Source of the DNA: Candidatus Eisenbacteria bacterium
Lineage (GTDB): Bacteria; Desulfobacterota; Binatia; DP-6
Direction: 5' to 3'
DNA length: 64,000 bases
Assembly: GCA_035577985.1 (NCBI GenBank)
Contig: DATJZY010000042.1
Location: 1 to 64,000 of the forward strand
Positions within the stretch are counted from its first letter, which is position 1. The number at the start of each line of letters is the position of its first letter. A program made the translations under genes and the position numbers. Below are positions 8,715 through 17,143 of the stretch, in pieces. The notes beneath the pieces were generated by a model. The model worked only from the letters and a program-made list of their open reading frames with translations. It was not told where the DNA came from and did no database searches.

Positions 8715-9386
8715 CTAACGGGAAAGCACCCCCAACGAAAGCTGGGCCTCGTTCGCGAGCGGTGCGAACGAGCGGCGATGGATCGGTGACGGCCCGAGCT
8801 CGCGCAGCGCCCGCAGGTGTGCCGCCGTCGCGTAACCCATGTGGCGCCCGAAGCCGTAGCCCGGATGCGCCTCGTCGAGGTCGCGCATGAGGGCGTCCCG
8901 ATGCACCTTGGCGACGATCGAGGCGGCGGCGATCGAGAGGACGAAGCCGTCACCCTTGGGATACGCGCTCTGGGGGAAGGCGAGGCCGGGGATCTCGCGG
9001 CCGTCGACGAGCACGAACCCCGGGCGCAGGCCGAGCGCCGCGAGGGCGTCGCGCTTCGCCTGCATGGCGGCCTGGTAGATGTTCACGCGATCGATTTCCG
9101 AGGACTCCACCACGCCGATGCCGATCGCGATCGCCTGGACGCGGATCTCGCCGTCGAGGCGCTCCCGCTCGGCGGCCCGCAGGAGCTTCGAGTCCGCGAC
9201 CCCGTCGAGGACGGCCTCGCGCGGCAACACGACGGCGGCGGCGACGACCGGTCCGGCGAGCGGGCCCATGCCCACCTCGTCGACGCCGGCCACGTGCTCG
9301 ATGCCCACCCGCCAGAGCAGGCGCTCCAGGTGCGGCCCCGCGCTCGGCGCCCCGGGCCGCTTCCGTGCGTCCCGTCGCTCGCCCAC
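8715..9386 (-). CDS. rnhB: Ribonuclease HII
   Basis: A 223-aa nuclease that nicks RNA or single ribonucleotides in DNA. The DE pair of the active site is in AGVDEVGMGPLAGPVVAAAV (usual form DEAGRGPLAG), the third acidic residue is in LVDGREIPG, and the SIAAASIVAKVHRD block with the later DEAHPGYGFGRHMGY completes the family pattern. I chose the GTG at 9386-9384, which overlaps the TAG of the upstream reductase (TAGTG) and gives the usual length. It sits in the middle of a metabolic operon, which may reflect only tight packing. Confidence 0.93.
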   Translation of the reverse strand: MGERRDARKRPGAPSAGPHLERLLWRVGIEHVAGVDEVGMGPLAGPVVAAAVVLPREAVLDGVADSKLLRAAERERLDGEIRVQAIAIGIGVVESSEIDRVNIYQAAMQAKRDALAALGLRPGFVLVDGREIPGLAFPQSAYPKGDGFVLSIAAASIVAKVHRDALMRDLDEAHPGYGFGRHMGYATAAHLRALRELGPSPIHRRSFAPLANEAQLSLGVLSR

Positions 9387-10564
9387 TAGGCGACTCCCAC
9401 CGGCTGCCGCGTGACCAGCGTCCACAGCGCCCGCCACGCGCTCCGCTCGTCCCACCCGTCGACGCCGTTGTACCAGCGCACGCCGATCGCCTGCGCCCGC
9501 GCGCTCGCCGCCGCCAGCCGGAACACCGCGTTCGACGCCCGCCCGTAGAAGAGGCGCGCGCCGAGCCCGAGCCGGTGAAGCTTCTTCCCGATCGGGCCGG
9601 CGTGCACGGCGCGCGCGTAGCCGCCGAACGACCAGTCGCCCGTCGCATGCGCCCGCACGAGCGCCTCCGCGGCCAGCTCGCCGTACTCGAGCGCGAACGA
9701 GATCCCCTCGCCCATGAGCGGGTCGACGCCTGCAGCGTCGCCGACGAGGAGCGCGCGCGGCGCCGCCACCACCGACCGCGGCGTGAGCGCCCGGATGGGA
9801 AAGGCCTTCCACCCTCTCGCCTGGCTGCCGATCTCCACGACGATTTCGCGCAGCTCTCGCTGCATTCGCTCGCCGTCCACCGGGGGCAACGCATAAACGC
9901 CCACGTTCGCGTGCGGGACGCCGTCGATGACGCAGGGAAACACCCACCGATAGCCGCGCAGGCCCGTGCGGCAGGATCGAAAGTCGAAGTCGTAGCGGCG
10001 GCGCTCGTAGCCGTCCCACCCGGTGCTGCGCACGGGGACGTCGGTCATGATCGCGCGGGCGACGAGGCCACCGTCGCCGGGAACGAGCGCGCGGCGGACG
10101 TGGCTTCCGCCGCCGTCGGCGCCCACGACCGCACGCGCCCAGTAGGTCTCGCCGTCGGTCGTGACGCGCACGCCGTCGCCGTCGCGCCTGAGGCCGAGCA
10201 CCCGCTCGCCCTCGCGCAGCTCGACGCCGCGATCGCGCGCCGCCCAGGCGAGCATGGCGTCGAGCTCGCGACGCCGCACGACCCGGCAGAGGTCGTGCTC
10301 GTCGACCTCGACGTGCGAGCGCGGCGTCTCGACGCCGGCGCGATCGACGCGCGCCTGCGGGACGTCGAGTCCCACGCCCAGACGCTCGAGGATCGTGATC
10401 GCCTTCGGGATGACGCCGCCCGCACACGTCTTGTCGCGCGGATGCGTCGCCTTCTCGAGGATCGTCGTGGAGGTGGCGAGCTTCGGATCGCGCGCGGCGA
10501 TGCCGAGCGCCGTCGCCGCCCCGGCCGGCCCCGATCCCACGATGATGACCTCGCGCCGAATCAT
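9386..10564 (-). CDS. Geranylgeranyl-reductase-family FAD oxidoreductase
   Basis: A 392-aa flavoprotein. It opens with the dinucleotide-binding motif IIVGSGPAGAATALGIAAR, followed by CAGGVIPKAI (the conserved CxGG loop of this family) and GADGGGSHVRRALV. The second flavin motif ALLVGDAAGVDPLMGEGISFALEYGE is strong. Family members reduce isoprenoid double bonds of quinone, chlorophyll or archaeal-type lipid chains, or act as halogenase/hydroxylase-like enzymes. The exact substrate is unclear. The ATG at 10564 overlaps the stop of the DUF35-thiolase gene by 4 nt; a longer in-frame N-terminus exists but is unlikely. Confidence 0.85.
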   Translation of the reverse strand: MIRREVIIVGSGPAGAATALGIAARDPKLATSTTILEKATHPRDKTCAGGVIPKAITILERLGVGLDVPQARVDRAGVETPRSHVEVDEHDLCRVVRRRELDAMLAWAARDRGVELREGERVLGLRRDGDGVRVTTDGETYWARAVVGADGGGSHVRRALVPGDGGLVARAIMTDVPVRSTGWDGYERRRYDFDFRSCRTGLRGYRWVFPCVIDGVPHANVGVYALPPVDGERMQRELREIVVEIGSQARGWKAFPIRALTPRSVVAAPRALLVGDAAGVDPLMGEGISFALEYGELAAEALVRAHATGDWSFGGYARAVHAGPIGKKLHRLGLGARLFYGRASNAVFRLAAASARAQAIGVRWYNGVDGWDERSAWRALWTLVTRQPVGVA

Positions 10565-12234
10565 CGCGTGAGCAGCATACAACCCGCGACCGGTCCTCCG
10601 CCATTCGCGACCACGGCCACCTCGCAGTCCCGCACCTGTCGCTCGCCGCACTCGCCGCGGAGCTGGCGGATGGCCTCGGCGAGGAAGCCGAAGCCGTGCA
10701 GGCGCCCGCCCGAGAGCTGCCCGCCCCAGGTGTTGAGGGGCAGTGCCCCACCGAGCTCCAGGCGGCCGTCCGAAACGAACGGACCGCCCTCGCCGTGCTT
10801 GCAGAACCCGAGCGCCTCGATCCAGGCCAGCGTGAGGAAGCTGAAGCCGTCATAGATCTGCGCTACGTCGACGTCCCTCGGCGTGAGATCGGTGCGCGAC
10901 CAGAGCTGGCGGGCGGCGTCGCGCGACGCCATGGTGGTGAGATCCTCCCACTGATCCCAGCTCGGGCGTGACCGCATCGCGGTGCCGACCGCATTGATGC
11001 GCACGGCCGGACGCGGCAGGTCGCGCGCCACGTCGGCGGTCGAGACGATCACCGCCGTCGACCCGTCGCAGGGCGCGTCGCAGTCGAACAGGCCGAAGGG
11101 CCACGTCACCATGCGCGCCGCGAGGTAGTCGTCCATGGTCATCGGGTCGCGATAGATGGCGGCGGGATTGAGAGCGGCGTGCTTGCGGGCGGCGAGCGCG
11201 ATCGCGCCCAGGTGCTCGCGCCGGGTCCCGAACTCGTGCATGTGCCGCACCGCCATGCAGGCGATCCAGTTCGCCGCCGACATGGCGCCGTACGGGATGA
11301 GGAAGGCCCCGAACCCGGTCATGTGGCGCGAGCCCGCGCCGATCCCGAGGCGCCCGGTGTCCGCCGCCGCCGTCGCTTCGCTCACGGTACGGTACACGAG
11401 GACATGGCGCGCGAGCCCCGCCGCGACGGCCAGCGAGGCGTGGATCACGGGCGAGATCTGCGCCGGTCCCTCCACCCCCGCGAGGTGCCAGTTGACCGAG
11501 AGGCCGAGGGCATCCTGCACCTCGACGATGCCAGGGCCAGCGAAGCCCGCCGGGGCACCACCCATCGCGCCGGGATACGCGGCGATGCCGTCGATGTCGT
11601 CCGGAGCGAGCCCCGCATCGGCGATCGCCTTCAACGCCGCCTCGGCGGTGAGGTCCATGTCGGTGCGGAAGAGCCGCCGGCCGATCTGCGACTGGCCCAC
11701 GCCCGAGAGGATCGCCCGGCGTTCCAGCCACTCGGTCGCGTCGACCCGCCGCGGCGGATGCGCCAGCACCACGTCGGTGTCGGTCACGCGCGGGCGCTCC
11801 GGCGTCCGCTCGACGGCCGGCGGCGGCGACGCGTCGGGCGCGAAGACCGGGAGCGCGATCTCGTCGCTCATCTCCCGGAACCGCACGCGCACGGGCATGC
11901 CGATCTTGACGTCCTCGGGCGCGACCTCGACGAGGTTCGTGGTGAGCCGCAGGCCGCGCTGCTCGGCGAGCCCGACGACGCCGATCACGTACGGGACCTC
12001 GAGGCCGGGCATCCACCGCTGGTGGTTCACCGTGTAGGTCACGACCGTGGCGCGACCCGAGAGGTCCTCGAGCTTCACGTCGCGGCTCCGGCACCGCGAG
12101 CACACCGGCCGCGGGGGATGGATGATCCAGCGACACGCCTGGCAACGCATCATCGCCAGGCGCCCCGCGCGGCACGCCTCCCAGTAGGCCTTGGTGTCCG
12201 GCTCGAGCGCCGGCAGCGGCATGAACGGGTGCAC
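10561..12234 (-). CDS. DUF35 OB-fold / thiolase-like fusion (SCP-x/Ltp2-type)
   Basis: A 557-aa protein joining two modules normally encoded separately. Residues 1-150 form a DUF35 acyl-CoA-associated domain: a zinc ribbon C31-x2-C34 ... C45-x2-C48 (RCQACRW, VCSRCRS), then an OB fold (ATVVTYTVNHQRW, PYVIGVVGLAEQ). Residues 170-557 are a thiolase-superfamily domain of the SCP-x/Ltp2 kind (AALKAIADAGLAPDDIDGI, AQIYDGFSFLTLAWIEALGF, GGQLSGGRLHGFGFLAEA). The cysteines of ordinary degradative thiolases are not seen at the expected places. In actinobacterial steroid side-chain catabolism, Ltp2 plus a DUF35 partner act as a retro-aldolase. A retro-aldol or thiolytic step on a CoA ester is a plausible inference here. 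Confidence 0.85.
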   Translation of the reverse strand: MHPFMPLPALEPDTKAYWEACRAGRLAMMRCQACRWIIHPPRPVCSRCRSRDVKLEDLSGRATVVTYTVNHQRWMPGLEVPYVIGVVGLAEQRGLRLTTNLVEVAPEDVKIGMPVRVRFREMSDEIALPVFAPDASPPPAVERTPERPRVTDTDVVLAHPPRRVDATEWLERRAILSGVGQSQIGRRLFRTDMDLTAEAALKAIADAGLAPDDIDGIAAYPGAMGGAPAGFAGPGIVEVQDALGLSVNWHLAGVEGPAQISPVIHASLAVAAGLARHVLVYRTVSEATAAADTGRLGIGAGSRHMTGFGAFLIPYGAMSAANWIACMAVRHMHEFGTRREHLGAIALAARKHAALNPAAIYRDPMTMDDYLAARMVTWPFGLFDCDAPCDGSTAVIVSTADVARDLPRPAVRINAVGTAMRSRPSWDQWEDLTTMASRDAARQLWSRTDLTPRDVDVAQIYDGFSFLTLAWIEALGFCKHGEGGPFVSDGRLELGGALPLNTWGGQLSGGRLHGFGFLAEAIRQLRGECGERQVRDCEVAVVANGGGPVAGCMLLTR

Positions 12235-12237
12235 GGC

Positions 12238-13182
12238 TCAGCTCTGCCCCGCCGCCATCTCCTTCATGAGGTCTTCCATCGTCTGCTTGGGCGGCGGGTT
12301 CTTGAAGAAGGTCGCGTCCATCGCGGCGCCGAGCTCGGCGGGATCCCACACCGCGTGCTTGCGATCGCCGACCTTCGCGACGGTGTGCCAGCCGCGGAAG
12401 AGGTGCACCTGGCCGTTGCCGGCACGGAAGACCTCGCCGTTCACGTTGCCGGCCTTCTCGCTCGCGAGCCAGGCGACGAGCGGCGCAACGTGCGCGGGTC
12501 CCGAGGCATCGATCACCTTCTGCGGCACGTCCTCGACATGCCCGCGACCGAGCGCGTCGACGGTCATGCGCGTGACGGCGCTGGGGGCGACGGCGTTCAC
12601 CGTGACGCCGTACTTCGCCATCTCCTTGGCCGCGATGACGGTGAGCGCCGCGATCCCGGCCTTGGCGGCGCCGTAGTTCGTCTGCCCCGCGTTGCCGAGC
12701 AGGCCCGAATCGGACGAGGTGTTGACGACGCGGCCGTGCAGGTTCTTGCCGCCCTTGTGCTGCTCGCGCCAGTACACGCAGGCGTGGCGCGTCAGCGCGA
12801 AGGTGCCCTTCAGATGGACGCCCAGCACCGAGTCGACGTCGCTCTCGTCCATGTTGAAGATCATCCGATCGCGCAGGATACCGGCGTTGTTGACGACGAC
12901 GTGCAGCGCGCCGAAGGTGTCGATCGCCTGCTTCACCATGCGGGCGGCGGCCTTCCAGTCCGAGACGCTCTCCGTGTTCGCGACCGCCTGCCCGCCCGCG
13001 GCCTTGATCTCGGCGACGACCTGCGCGGCCGGTCCCGCATCCGCGCCGGCGCCGTCGTGGCCGCCGCCGAGGTCGTTCACGACGACCTTTGCACCATGTC
13101 GGGCGAGCAGGAGCGCTTCCTCCCGCCCGATGCCCCGGCCGGCTCCGGTCACGATCGCCACGCGTCCATCGAGAAGTGCCAT
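12238..13182 (-). CDS. Short-chain dehydrogenase (peroxisomal MFE-2-like 3-hydroxyacyl-CoA dehydrogenase type)
   Basis: A 314-aa SDR. The cofactor motif is TGAGRGIG, followed by the long VVVNDLGGGHDG loop typical of 17-beta-HSD4/MFE-2 type 3-hydroxyacyl-CoA dehydrogenases. The active site comprises NNAG, the serine in VNTSSDSG and YGAAK. The start chosen (MALLDGRVAIVTG) has an excellent SD (GGAGG, 7 nt upstream); an extra 17 codons upstream are rejected. First gene of the ten-gene run, followed after 3 nt by the DUF35-thiolase gene, so hydroxyacyl-CoA oxidation and C-C cleavage could be consecutive steps. Confidence 0.85.
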   Translation of the reverse strand: MALLDGRVAIVTGAGRGIGREEALLLARHGAKVVVNDLGGGHDGAGADAGPAAQVVAEIKAAGGQAVANTESVSDWKAAARMVKQAIDTFGALHVVVNNAGILRDRMIFNMDESDVDSVLGVHLKGTFALTRHACVYWREQHKGGKNLHGRVVNTSSDSGLLGNAGQTNYGAAKAGIAALTVIAAKEMAKYGVTVNAVAPSAVTRMTVDALGRGHVEDVPQKVIDASGPAHVAPLVAWLASEKAGNVNGEVFRAGNGQVHLFRGWHTVAKVGDRKHAVWDPAELGAAMDATFFKNPPPKQTMEDLMKEMAAGQS

Positions 13183-13203
13183 CGTCGTTTCCTCCGAGCG
13201 GGC

Positions 13204-13233
13204 GTTATCCCGCGACGGACGCGTGCCTGGCAA
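13204..13233 (-). promoter_or_regulatory. Candidate promoter for the SDR-thiolase-pdh-lip run
   Basis: On the minus strand TTGCCA (13233-13228), an 18-nt spacer and GATAAC (13209-13204) give a good sigma-70-like match. The predicted start leaves a leader of about 15 nt that still includes the GGAGG site. No other comparable promoter was noticed within the ten-gene run, but internal promoters cannot be excluded. Confidence 0.4.
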
Positions 13234-13262
13234 CAGGACTCGGAGATCGGCATACGACGGCG

Positions 13263-14057
13263 ATGCCCGACGCCCTCTTCCACCCCGACGGCGATCGCTT
13301 CGTTCCGCACGAGCTCGCGCGCGGCCCCTGGTCGCCGAACGCGCTCCACGGCGGGCCGGTCGCCGCGCTCCTCGCGCGAACGGCCGAGCGCATGCCGGCG
13401 CCGGGCCCGATGCACCCGGCGCGCCTCAACGTCGAGCTGATGCGCCCCGTGCCGCTCTCGCCGCTCACGGCGACGGCCCGGGTGATCCGTCCCGGGAAGA
13501 AGGTGCAATGGGTCGAGGCGTCGCTGCTCGCCGACGGCAACGAGGTGGCGCGCGCCACCCTGCTCCGCATCCGGACGGCCGAAGTGCCGTGGCCCGACGA
13601 GGTTGCGGGCGGCGACGTGACGTTGCCCATGCGCGGGCCCGACGCGGCCGAGCCGATCAAGCCCGCCGTCGAGACGGGCGAGCTGCCCGGGTACCACAAC
13701 ACGGCAACCGAGCATCGCTTCGTGCGGGGCAAGTGGGACGTGCTGGGGCCGGTGAGCGACTGGATCCGCCTCCGTCATCCGGTCGTCCCCGACGAGGCGC
13801 CGTCCCCCCTGCAGCGGGTCGCCGCCGTCGCCGACTTCGGCAACGGCGTCAGCTCCGCCCTCCCGTACGCGCGTTACCGCTTCATCAACCCGGACCTCAC
13901 GATCACGCTCCATCGCCTGCCCGCGGGCGAGTGGGTCTGCCTCGACGCCGTGACCTTCCCCGAGCCGCATGGCGTCGGCATCGCGGAGAGCGTCCTCTAC
14001 GACGAGCGCGGACGCATCGGTCACGCCGCCCAGACGCTGCTGATCGAGACCTGGTAG
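13263..14057 (+). CDS. Acyl-CoA thioesterase family protein (double hotdog, TesB-like)
   Basis: A 264-aa protein. The N-terminal half has the GPWSPNALHGGPVAALLART segment typical of the thioesterase-like superfamily, including the HGGP turn. The second half (SSALPYARYRFINPDLTITL, WVCLDAVTFPEPHGVGIAES, GRIGHAAQTLLIE) repeats the hotdog pattern. Likely hydrolyses an acyl-CoA, chain length unknown. Divergently transcribed from the SDR gene with 80 bp between them, so the two may share a control region. Confidence 0.78.
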   Translation: MPDALFHPDGDRFVPHELARGPWSPNALHGGPVAALLARTAERMPAPGPMHPARLNVELMRPVPLSPLTATARVIRPGKKVQWVEASLLADGNEVARATLLRIRTAEVPWPDEVAGGDVTLPMRGPDAAEPIKPAVETGELPGYHNTATEHRFVRGKWDVLGPVSDWIRLRHPVVPDEAPSPLQRVAAVADFGNGVSSALPYARYRFINPDLTITLHRLPAGEWVCLDAVTFPEPHGVGIAESVLYDERGRIGHAAQTLLIETW

Positions 14058-14105
14058 CCGCCCGCGGCCGTTGTGGGGCCGGGCCCTCGTGTGCGAAGGA
14101 CGCGC

Positions 14106-14930
14106 ATGGCGCTCGACGTGGCACCGATCGCCGCGCGGCTCGCCGCCGTCGACGGCGTCGTCGCCGTCGCGCTCGGCGGCTCGCGGGCGCGAGGCGCCGC
14201 AGGGCCCGAGTCGGATCACGACCTCGGACTCTACTACGATCCCGCGCGACCGCCGTCGCGCGACGCGCTGAATGCCCTGGCGCGCGAGCTCGACGATCGG
14301 CACCCGACCGACGCCGTGACGCGCTTCGGCGAATGGGGCCCGTGGATCAACGGCGGCGCCTGGCTCACGATCGGCGGTGCGCGCGTCGATTGGCTCTTCA
14401 AAGACCTCGCGCGCATCGGGCGCGTCGTCGCCGAATGCCGCGCCGGCCGTCCGGAGATCGCCTATCAGCTCGGCCATCCGCACGCCTTCGTCTCGGCGAT
14501 CTACCTCGCCGAGATCGACTGCTGCGTCGCCCTCGAAGATCCGAGCGGCGTCCTCGGCGAGCTGAAGCGTCTGGTCCGCCCCTATCCGCGGCTGCTGAAG
14601 GAAGCGCTCGTGCAGAAGTTTCTCTTCGAGGCCGACTTCTCGTTGCGCGGCGCCGAGAAGGCCGCCGGGCGCGGCGACGTCGTCTACGTCGCCGGCTGCC
14701 TCTATCGCGCCGTCGCGTGCCTCGTACAGGTGCTCTTCGCCGTGAACGAGCGCTACTGCACGAACGAGAAGGGCGCGCTGCGCGACGTCGAGGCGTTCGC
14801 GCGCAAGCCCGACGACTTCGTGCGGGAGGCGACCCGCGTGCTCGGGGCGCCGGGCGCGACGGCCGCCGCGCTCGCGGGCTGCATCGCGACCGGCGATCGC
14901 CTCGTCGCCGCCGTGCGCGCGCTCGCCTGA
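14106..14930 (+). CDS. Nucleotidyltransferase-domain protein
   Basis: A 274-aa protein starting MALDVAPIAARL. It has the minimal nucleotidyltransferase pattern, ALGGSRARGAAGPESDHDLGL, where GSxARG and the DHD pair form the metal site, and a third acidic residue is likely in VDWLFKD. The remainder is helical and resembles the C-terminal part of aminoglycoside-adenylyl/kanamycin-type or DUF4037 proteins. Target unknown. Its TGA abuts the stop of the convergent VOC gene (TGATCA). Confidence 0.72.
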   Translation: MALDVAPIAARLAAVDGVVAVALGGSRARGAAGPESDHDLGLYYDPARPPSRDALNALARELDDRHPTDAVTRFGEWGPWINGGAWLTIGGARVDWLFKDLARIGRVVAECRAGRPEIAYQLGHPHAFVSAIYLAEIDCCVALEDPSGVLGELKRLVRPYPRLLKEALVQKFLFEADFSLRGAEKAAGRGDVVYVAGCLYRAVACLVQVLFAVNERYCTNEKGALRDVEAFARKPDDFVREATRVLGAPGATAAALAGCIATGDRLVAAVRALA

Positions 14931-15350
14931 TCAGGGCTGGGCGAGGAGCCCCTTCCCCGGCACGTGGTTCGCTTCGAGGCGGATGCCGTCCGGGTCCTCG
15001 AACAGCACCGAGTAGTAACCGGGCGCCCACTGGCCCTCCTCGGGCGGGTGCACGATCTTGGCGCCCAGCTCGACCAGCTTCGCGTGCAGCGCGTCCACGT
15101 CGGACCGCTCGCGCACGCGGAAGCAGACGTGGTGCAGGCCGACGCGGCTCTGGACGAAGCGCTCCTTCCTGTACTTCTCGTCGGCCGGCTGGATGCCGAA
15201 CGCGGTGCGCCCGCCGACGCAGTAGAGGAAGCCGTCGGCGTCGAACACCGGCCGGAGGCCGAGGTACGGCAAGAGCTCGATGTAGAAGGTCTTCGAGACC
15301 GCGAAGTCGCTGACGGTCAGCATGACGTGTGCGATGCCGTTGATCTCCAT
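14931..15350 (-). CDS. VOC superfamily (glyoxalase/dioxygenase-like) protein
   Basis: A 139-aa protein with two beta-alpha-beta-beta-beta modules. Metal-ligand candidates at the usual places are H8 (GIAHVMLTVSDF), the histidines in VGLHHVCFRV and the glutamate in GIRLEANH. The PDGIRLE ending is the standard VOC C-terminal signature. Could be a lactoylglutathione lyase, a methylmalonyl-CoA epimerase-like enzyme or a dioxygenase. The length fits epimerase (the window has a methylmalonyl-CoA mutase 11 kb away), but nothing specific supports that assignment. Confidence 0.75.
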   Translation of the reverse strand: MEINGIAHVMLTVSDFAVSKTFYIELLPYLGLRPVFDADGFLYCVGGRTAFGIQPADEKYRKERFVQSRVGLHHVCFRVRERSDVDALHAKLVELGAKIVHPPEEGQWAPGYYSVLFEDPDGIRLEANHVPGKGLLAQP

Positions 15351-15389
15351 GGTTGCCTCCTCGCAGGGTCGGACATACAGTGGCAGTCG

Positions 15390-15758
15390 GTGTCACGGAA
15401 ACGGCTCACGGCGTGGGTTCTGGCGCTGGTCCTCGGAGTGACCGCCCGCACGACGGTCGCGGCGCCCCAGACCCTGGTGACCCAGCTCCGCGCCGTCACC
15501 TGCTGCGCCGACCACTGTCCGAAGAAGCCGGCGCGCCCCCTGACCCCGAACCGCTGCTGCTTCGTGGGATCGCCCGCGGCAGACCCCGCGTCGAGCGGCG
15601 GCACGACCATGCTCGAGCGACCGGCCAGCGCGCCGATCGCGACCGTGTCGCCGTCGCTGCCCGCCGTCGCGGGCGCCGTCACGGACTTCCGAGGCGAGCT
15701 GGCCGCCGTACGCGCGGGCCCACCGCCCTACCTGCGCACCCACTCGCTCCGACTCTGA
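15390..15758 (+). CDS. Small secreted Cys-rich protein preceding the metal efflux genes
   Basis: An ORF of 122 aa from a GTG, not a recognised family. It opens with a convincing signal peptide: basic VSRKRLTAW, the hydrophobic stretch VLALVLGV, and a probable cleavage after AA near residue 27. Just after it comes a cysteine cluster, VTCCADHCP ... NRCCFVG, giving CC-x3-HC and CC pairs suited to soft-metal binding. The rest is Ala/Pro-rich. It lies about 90 bp upstream of the outer-membrane component of the efflux system on the same strand. The start codon is uncertain and there is no strong SD. A periplasmic copper/silver binding role is inferred from context only. Confidence 0.5.
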   Translation: MSRKRLTAWVLALVLGVTARTTVAAPQTLVTQLRAVTCCADHCPKKPARPLTPNRCCFVGSPAADPASSGGTTMLERPASAPIATVSPSLPAVAGAVTDFRGELAAVRAGPPPYLRTHSLRL

Positions 15759-15844
15759 TCCGCGTCTCCTCGTAGCGACCGCACGCGTCCTCATTCGGAC
15801 GCGTGCCCAGCCCCCGCTCCGGCGGGGCCACGAAGGAGACGACC

Positions 15845-17143
15845 ATGGGGCGCCCGCTCGCCCTCCTCGCTTGCACACTCACGTCCTTGCTCGTCGCGAC
15901 GCCTGGGGCGTTCGCGAACGACACGCGTCCGCTCGTGCTCGCCGACGTCGTCGCCGCCGCGCGCGAGCACAACCCGCGCATCGCGACGGCGCGCGCCCGC
16001 ACGCGCGCCGCCGACGCCGTGCCCGCGCAGGCGTCGGCGTACGACGATCCGGTCGTCTCGTGGGAGGCGTGGAACATCCCCGAGTCGGTCGACGTGGCCC
16101 GTGCCGACAACAACATCTTCCGGCTCTCCCAGAAGATCCCGTTTCCCGGCAAGCGCACGCTCGCGGGCGAGGTCGCGCGCCACGAGGCCGACGCGGTCGG
16201 CGCCGACGCCGACGCGACCGAGCTCGACGTGGTCGCGGACGTGAAGCGCGCATACTGGAGCCTCTGGCTCCGCCACCAGCGCCTCCTCGTGTTCGAGCGG
16301 GAGAAAGCGCTCCTCGAGCGCTACGCCCGTCTCTCCGAGCAGAAATACGCCCTCAGCGAGGTCCCACAGCCCGACGTCCTGCGCGCGCAGGTCGAGCTCA
16401 CCCACGCCATCAACCGCGTGACGACCGAGGGCCTCGCGCTCGACGGCGCGCGCGCCGAGCTGAACGCGCTCCTGTCACGCTCGCCCGACGAGCCGCTCGG
16501 CACGCCGCAGGATCCGACGTTCCCCGGCGTGCGGGCACCGCTCGCCGCGCTGGTCGACGTCGCGGTCACGCACCGCCCGGAGATGGCCGCGCAGGCGGCC
16601 GCCATCGCGCGCGAGCAGACCGGCGTTCGTCTCGCCGAGAAGGGCTACCTGCCGGACTTCGAGGTGAGCGTCGGCCGCTTCATCAACAACGGGACCCAGA
16701 GCGGGTTCGGCGCCATGGCGTCGATGACGATCCCGCTCGCCTACAAGTCCAAGGTGGACGCCGGCGTGTCGGCCGCCAACGCCCGCCTCGCGACCGCCGA
16801 GGCGGAGCGCCGCCGCGTGCTCGACGCGGTCCGTCGCGACGTCCAGCAGGCGCTCGTGCGCGTGCGCGCCGCGCGCCTGCAGCGCGACATCTTCACGACC
16901 ACGCACATCCCGCAGACCGAGCAGGCGCTGCGCGTGACCGAGAGCGCGTACCAGACGGGCGGCGTCGATTTCCTGGCGCTGATCGACACCGTGCGCATGA
17001 TCGAATCGGTCCACCTGGAGCACATCGACGCCGAGAGCGACCTCGGCAAGGCATGGGCCGACCTCGAGCGGGCGCTCGGCACCGACGTGCCGGCCGACGC
17101 CCTGGAGACGCGCCCGCATCGGGAGGGCCTCCACCATGAGTAA
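15845..17143 (+). CDS. TolC-family outer membrane factor (CusC/CzcC-like)
   Basis: A 432-aa protein. Residues 1-24 are a Sec signal peptide (GRPLALLACTLTSLLVATPG). The body shows the duplicated TolC helical-hairpin pattern, with conserved LSQKIPFPGKRTLAGE in the first half and AEKGYLPDFEVSVGRF, SMTIPLAYKSKVDAGV in the second. Forms the exit duct of a tripartite efflux pump. SD AAGGAG is well placed before the ATG, which decides the start over a longer in-frame reading. It overlaps the adaptor gene by 8 nt. Confidence 0.9.
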   Translation: MGRPLALLACTLTSLLVATPGAFANDTRPLVLADVVAAAREHNPRIATARARTRAADAVPAQASAYDDPVVSWEAWNIPESVDVARADNNIFRLSQKIPFPGKRTLAGEVARHEADAVGADADATELDVVADVKRAYWSLWLRHQRLLVFEREKALLERYARLSEQKYALSEVPQPDVLRAQVELTHAINRVTTEGLALDGARAELNALLSRSPDEPLGTPQDPTFPGVRAPLAALVDVAVTHRPEMAAQAAAIAREQTGVRLAEKGYLPDFEVSVGRFINNGTQSGFGAMASMTIPLAYKSKVDAGVSAANARLATAEAERRRVLDAVRRDVQQALVRVRAARLQRDIFTTTHIPQTEQALRVTESAYQTGGVDFLALIDTVRMIESVHLEHIDAESDLGKAWADLERALGTDVPADALETRPHREGLHHE

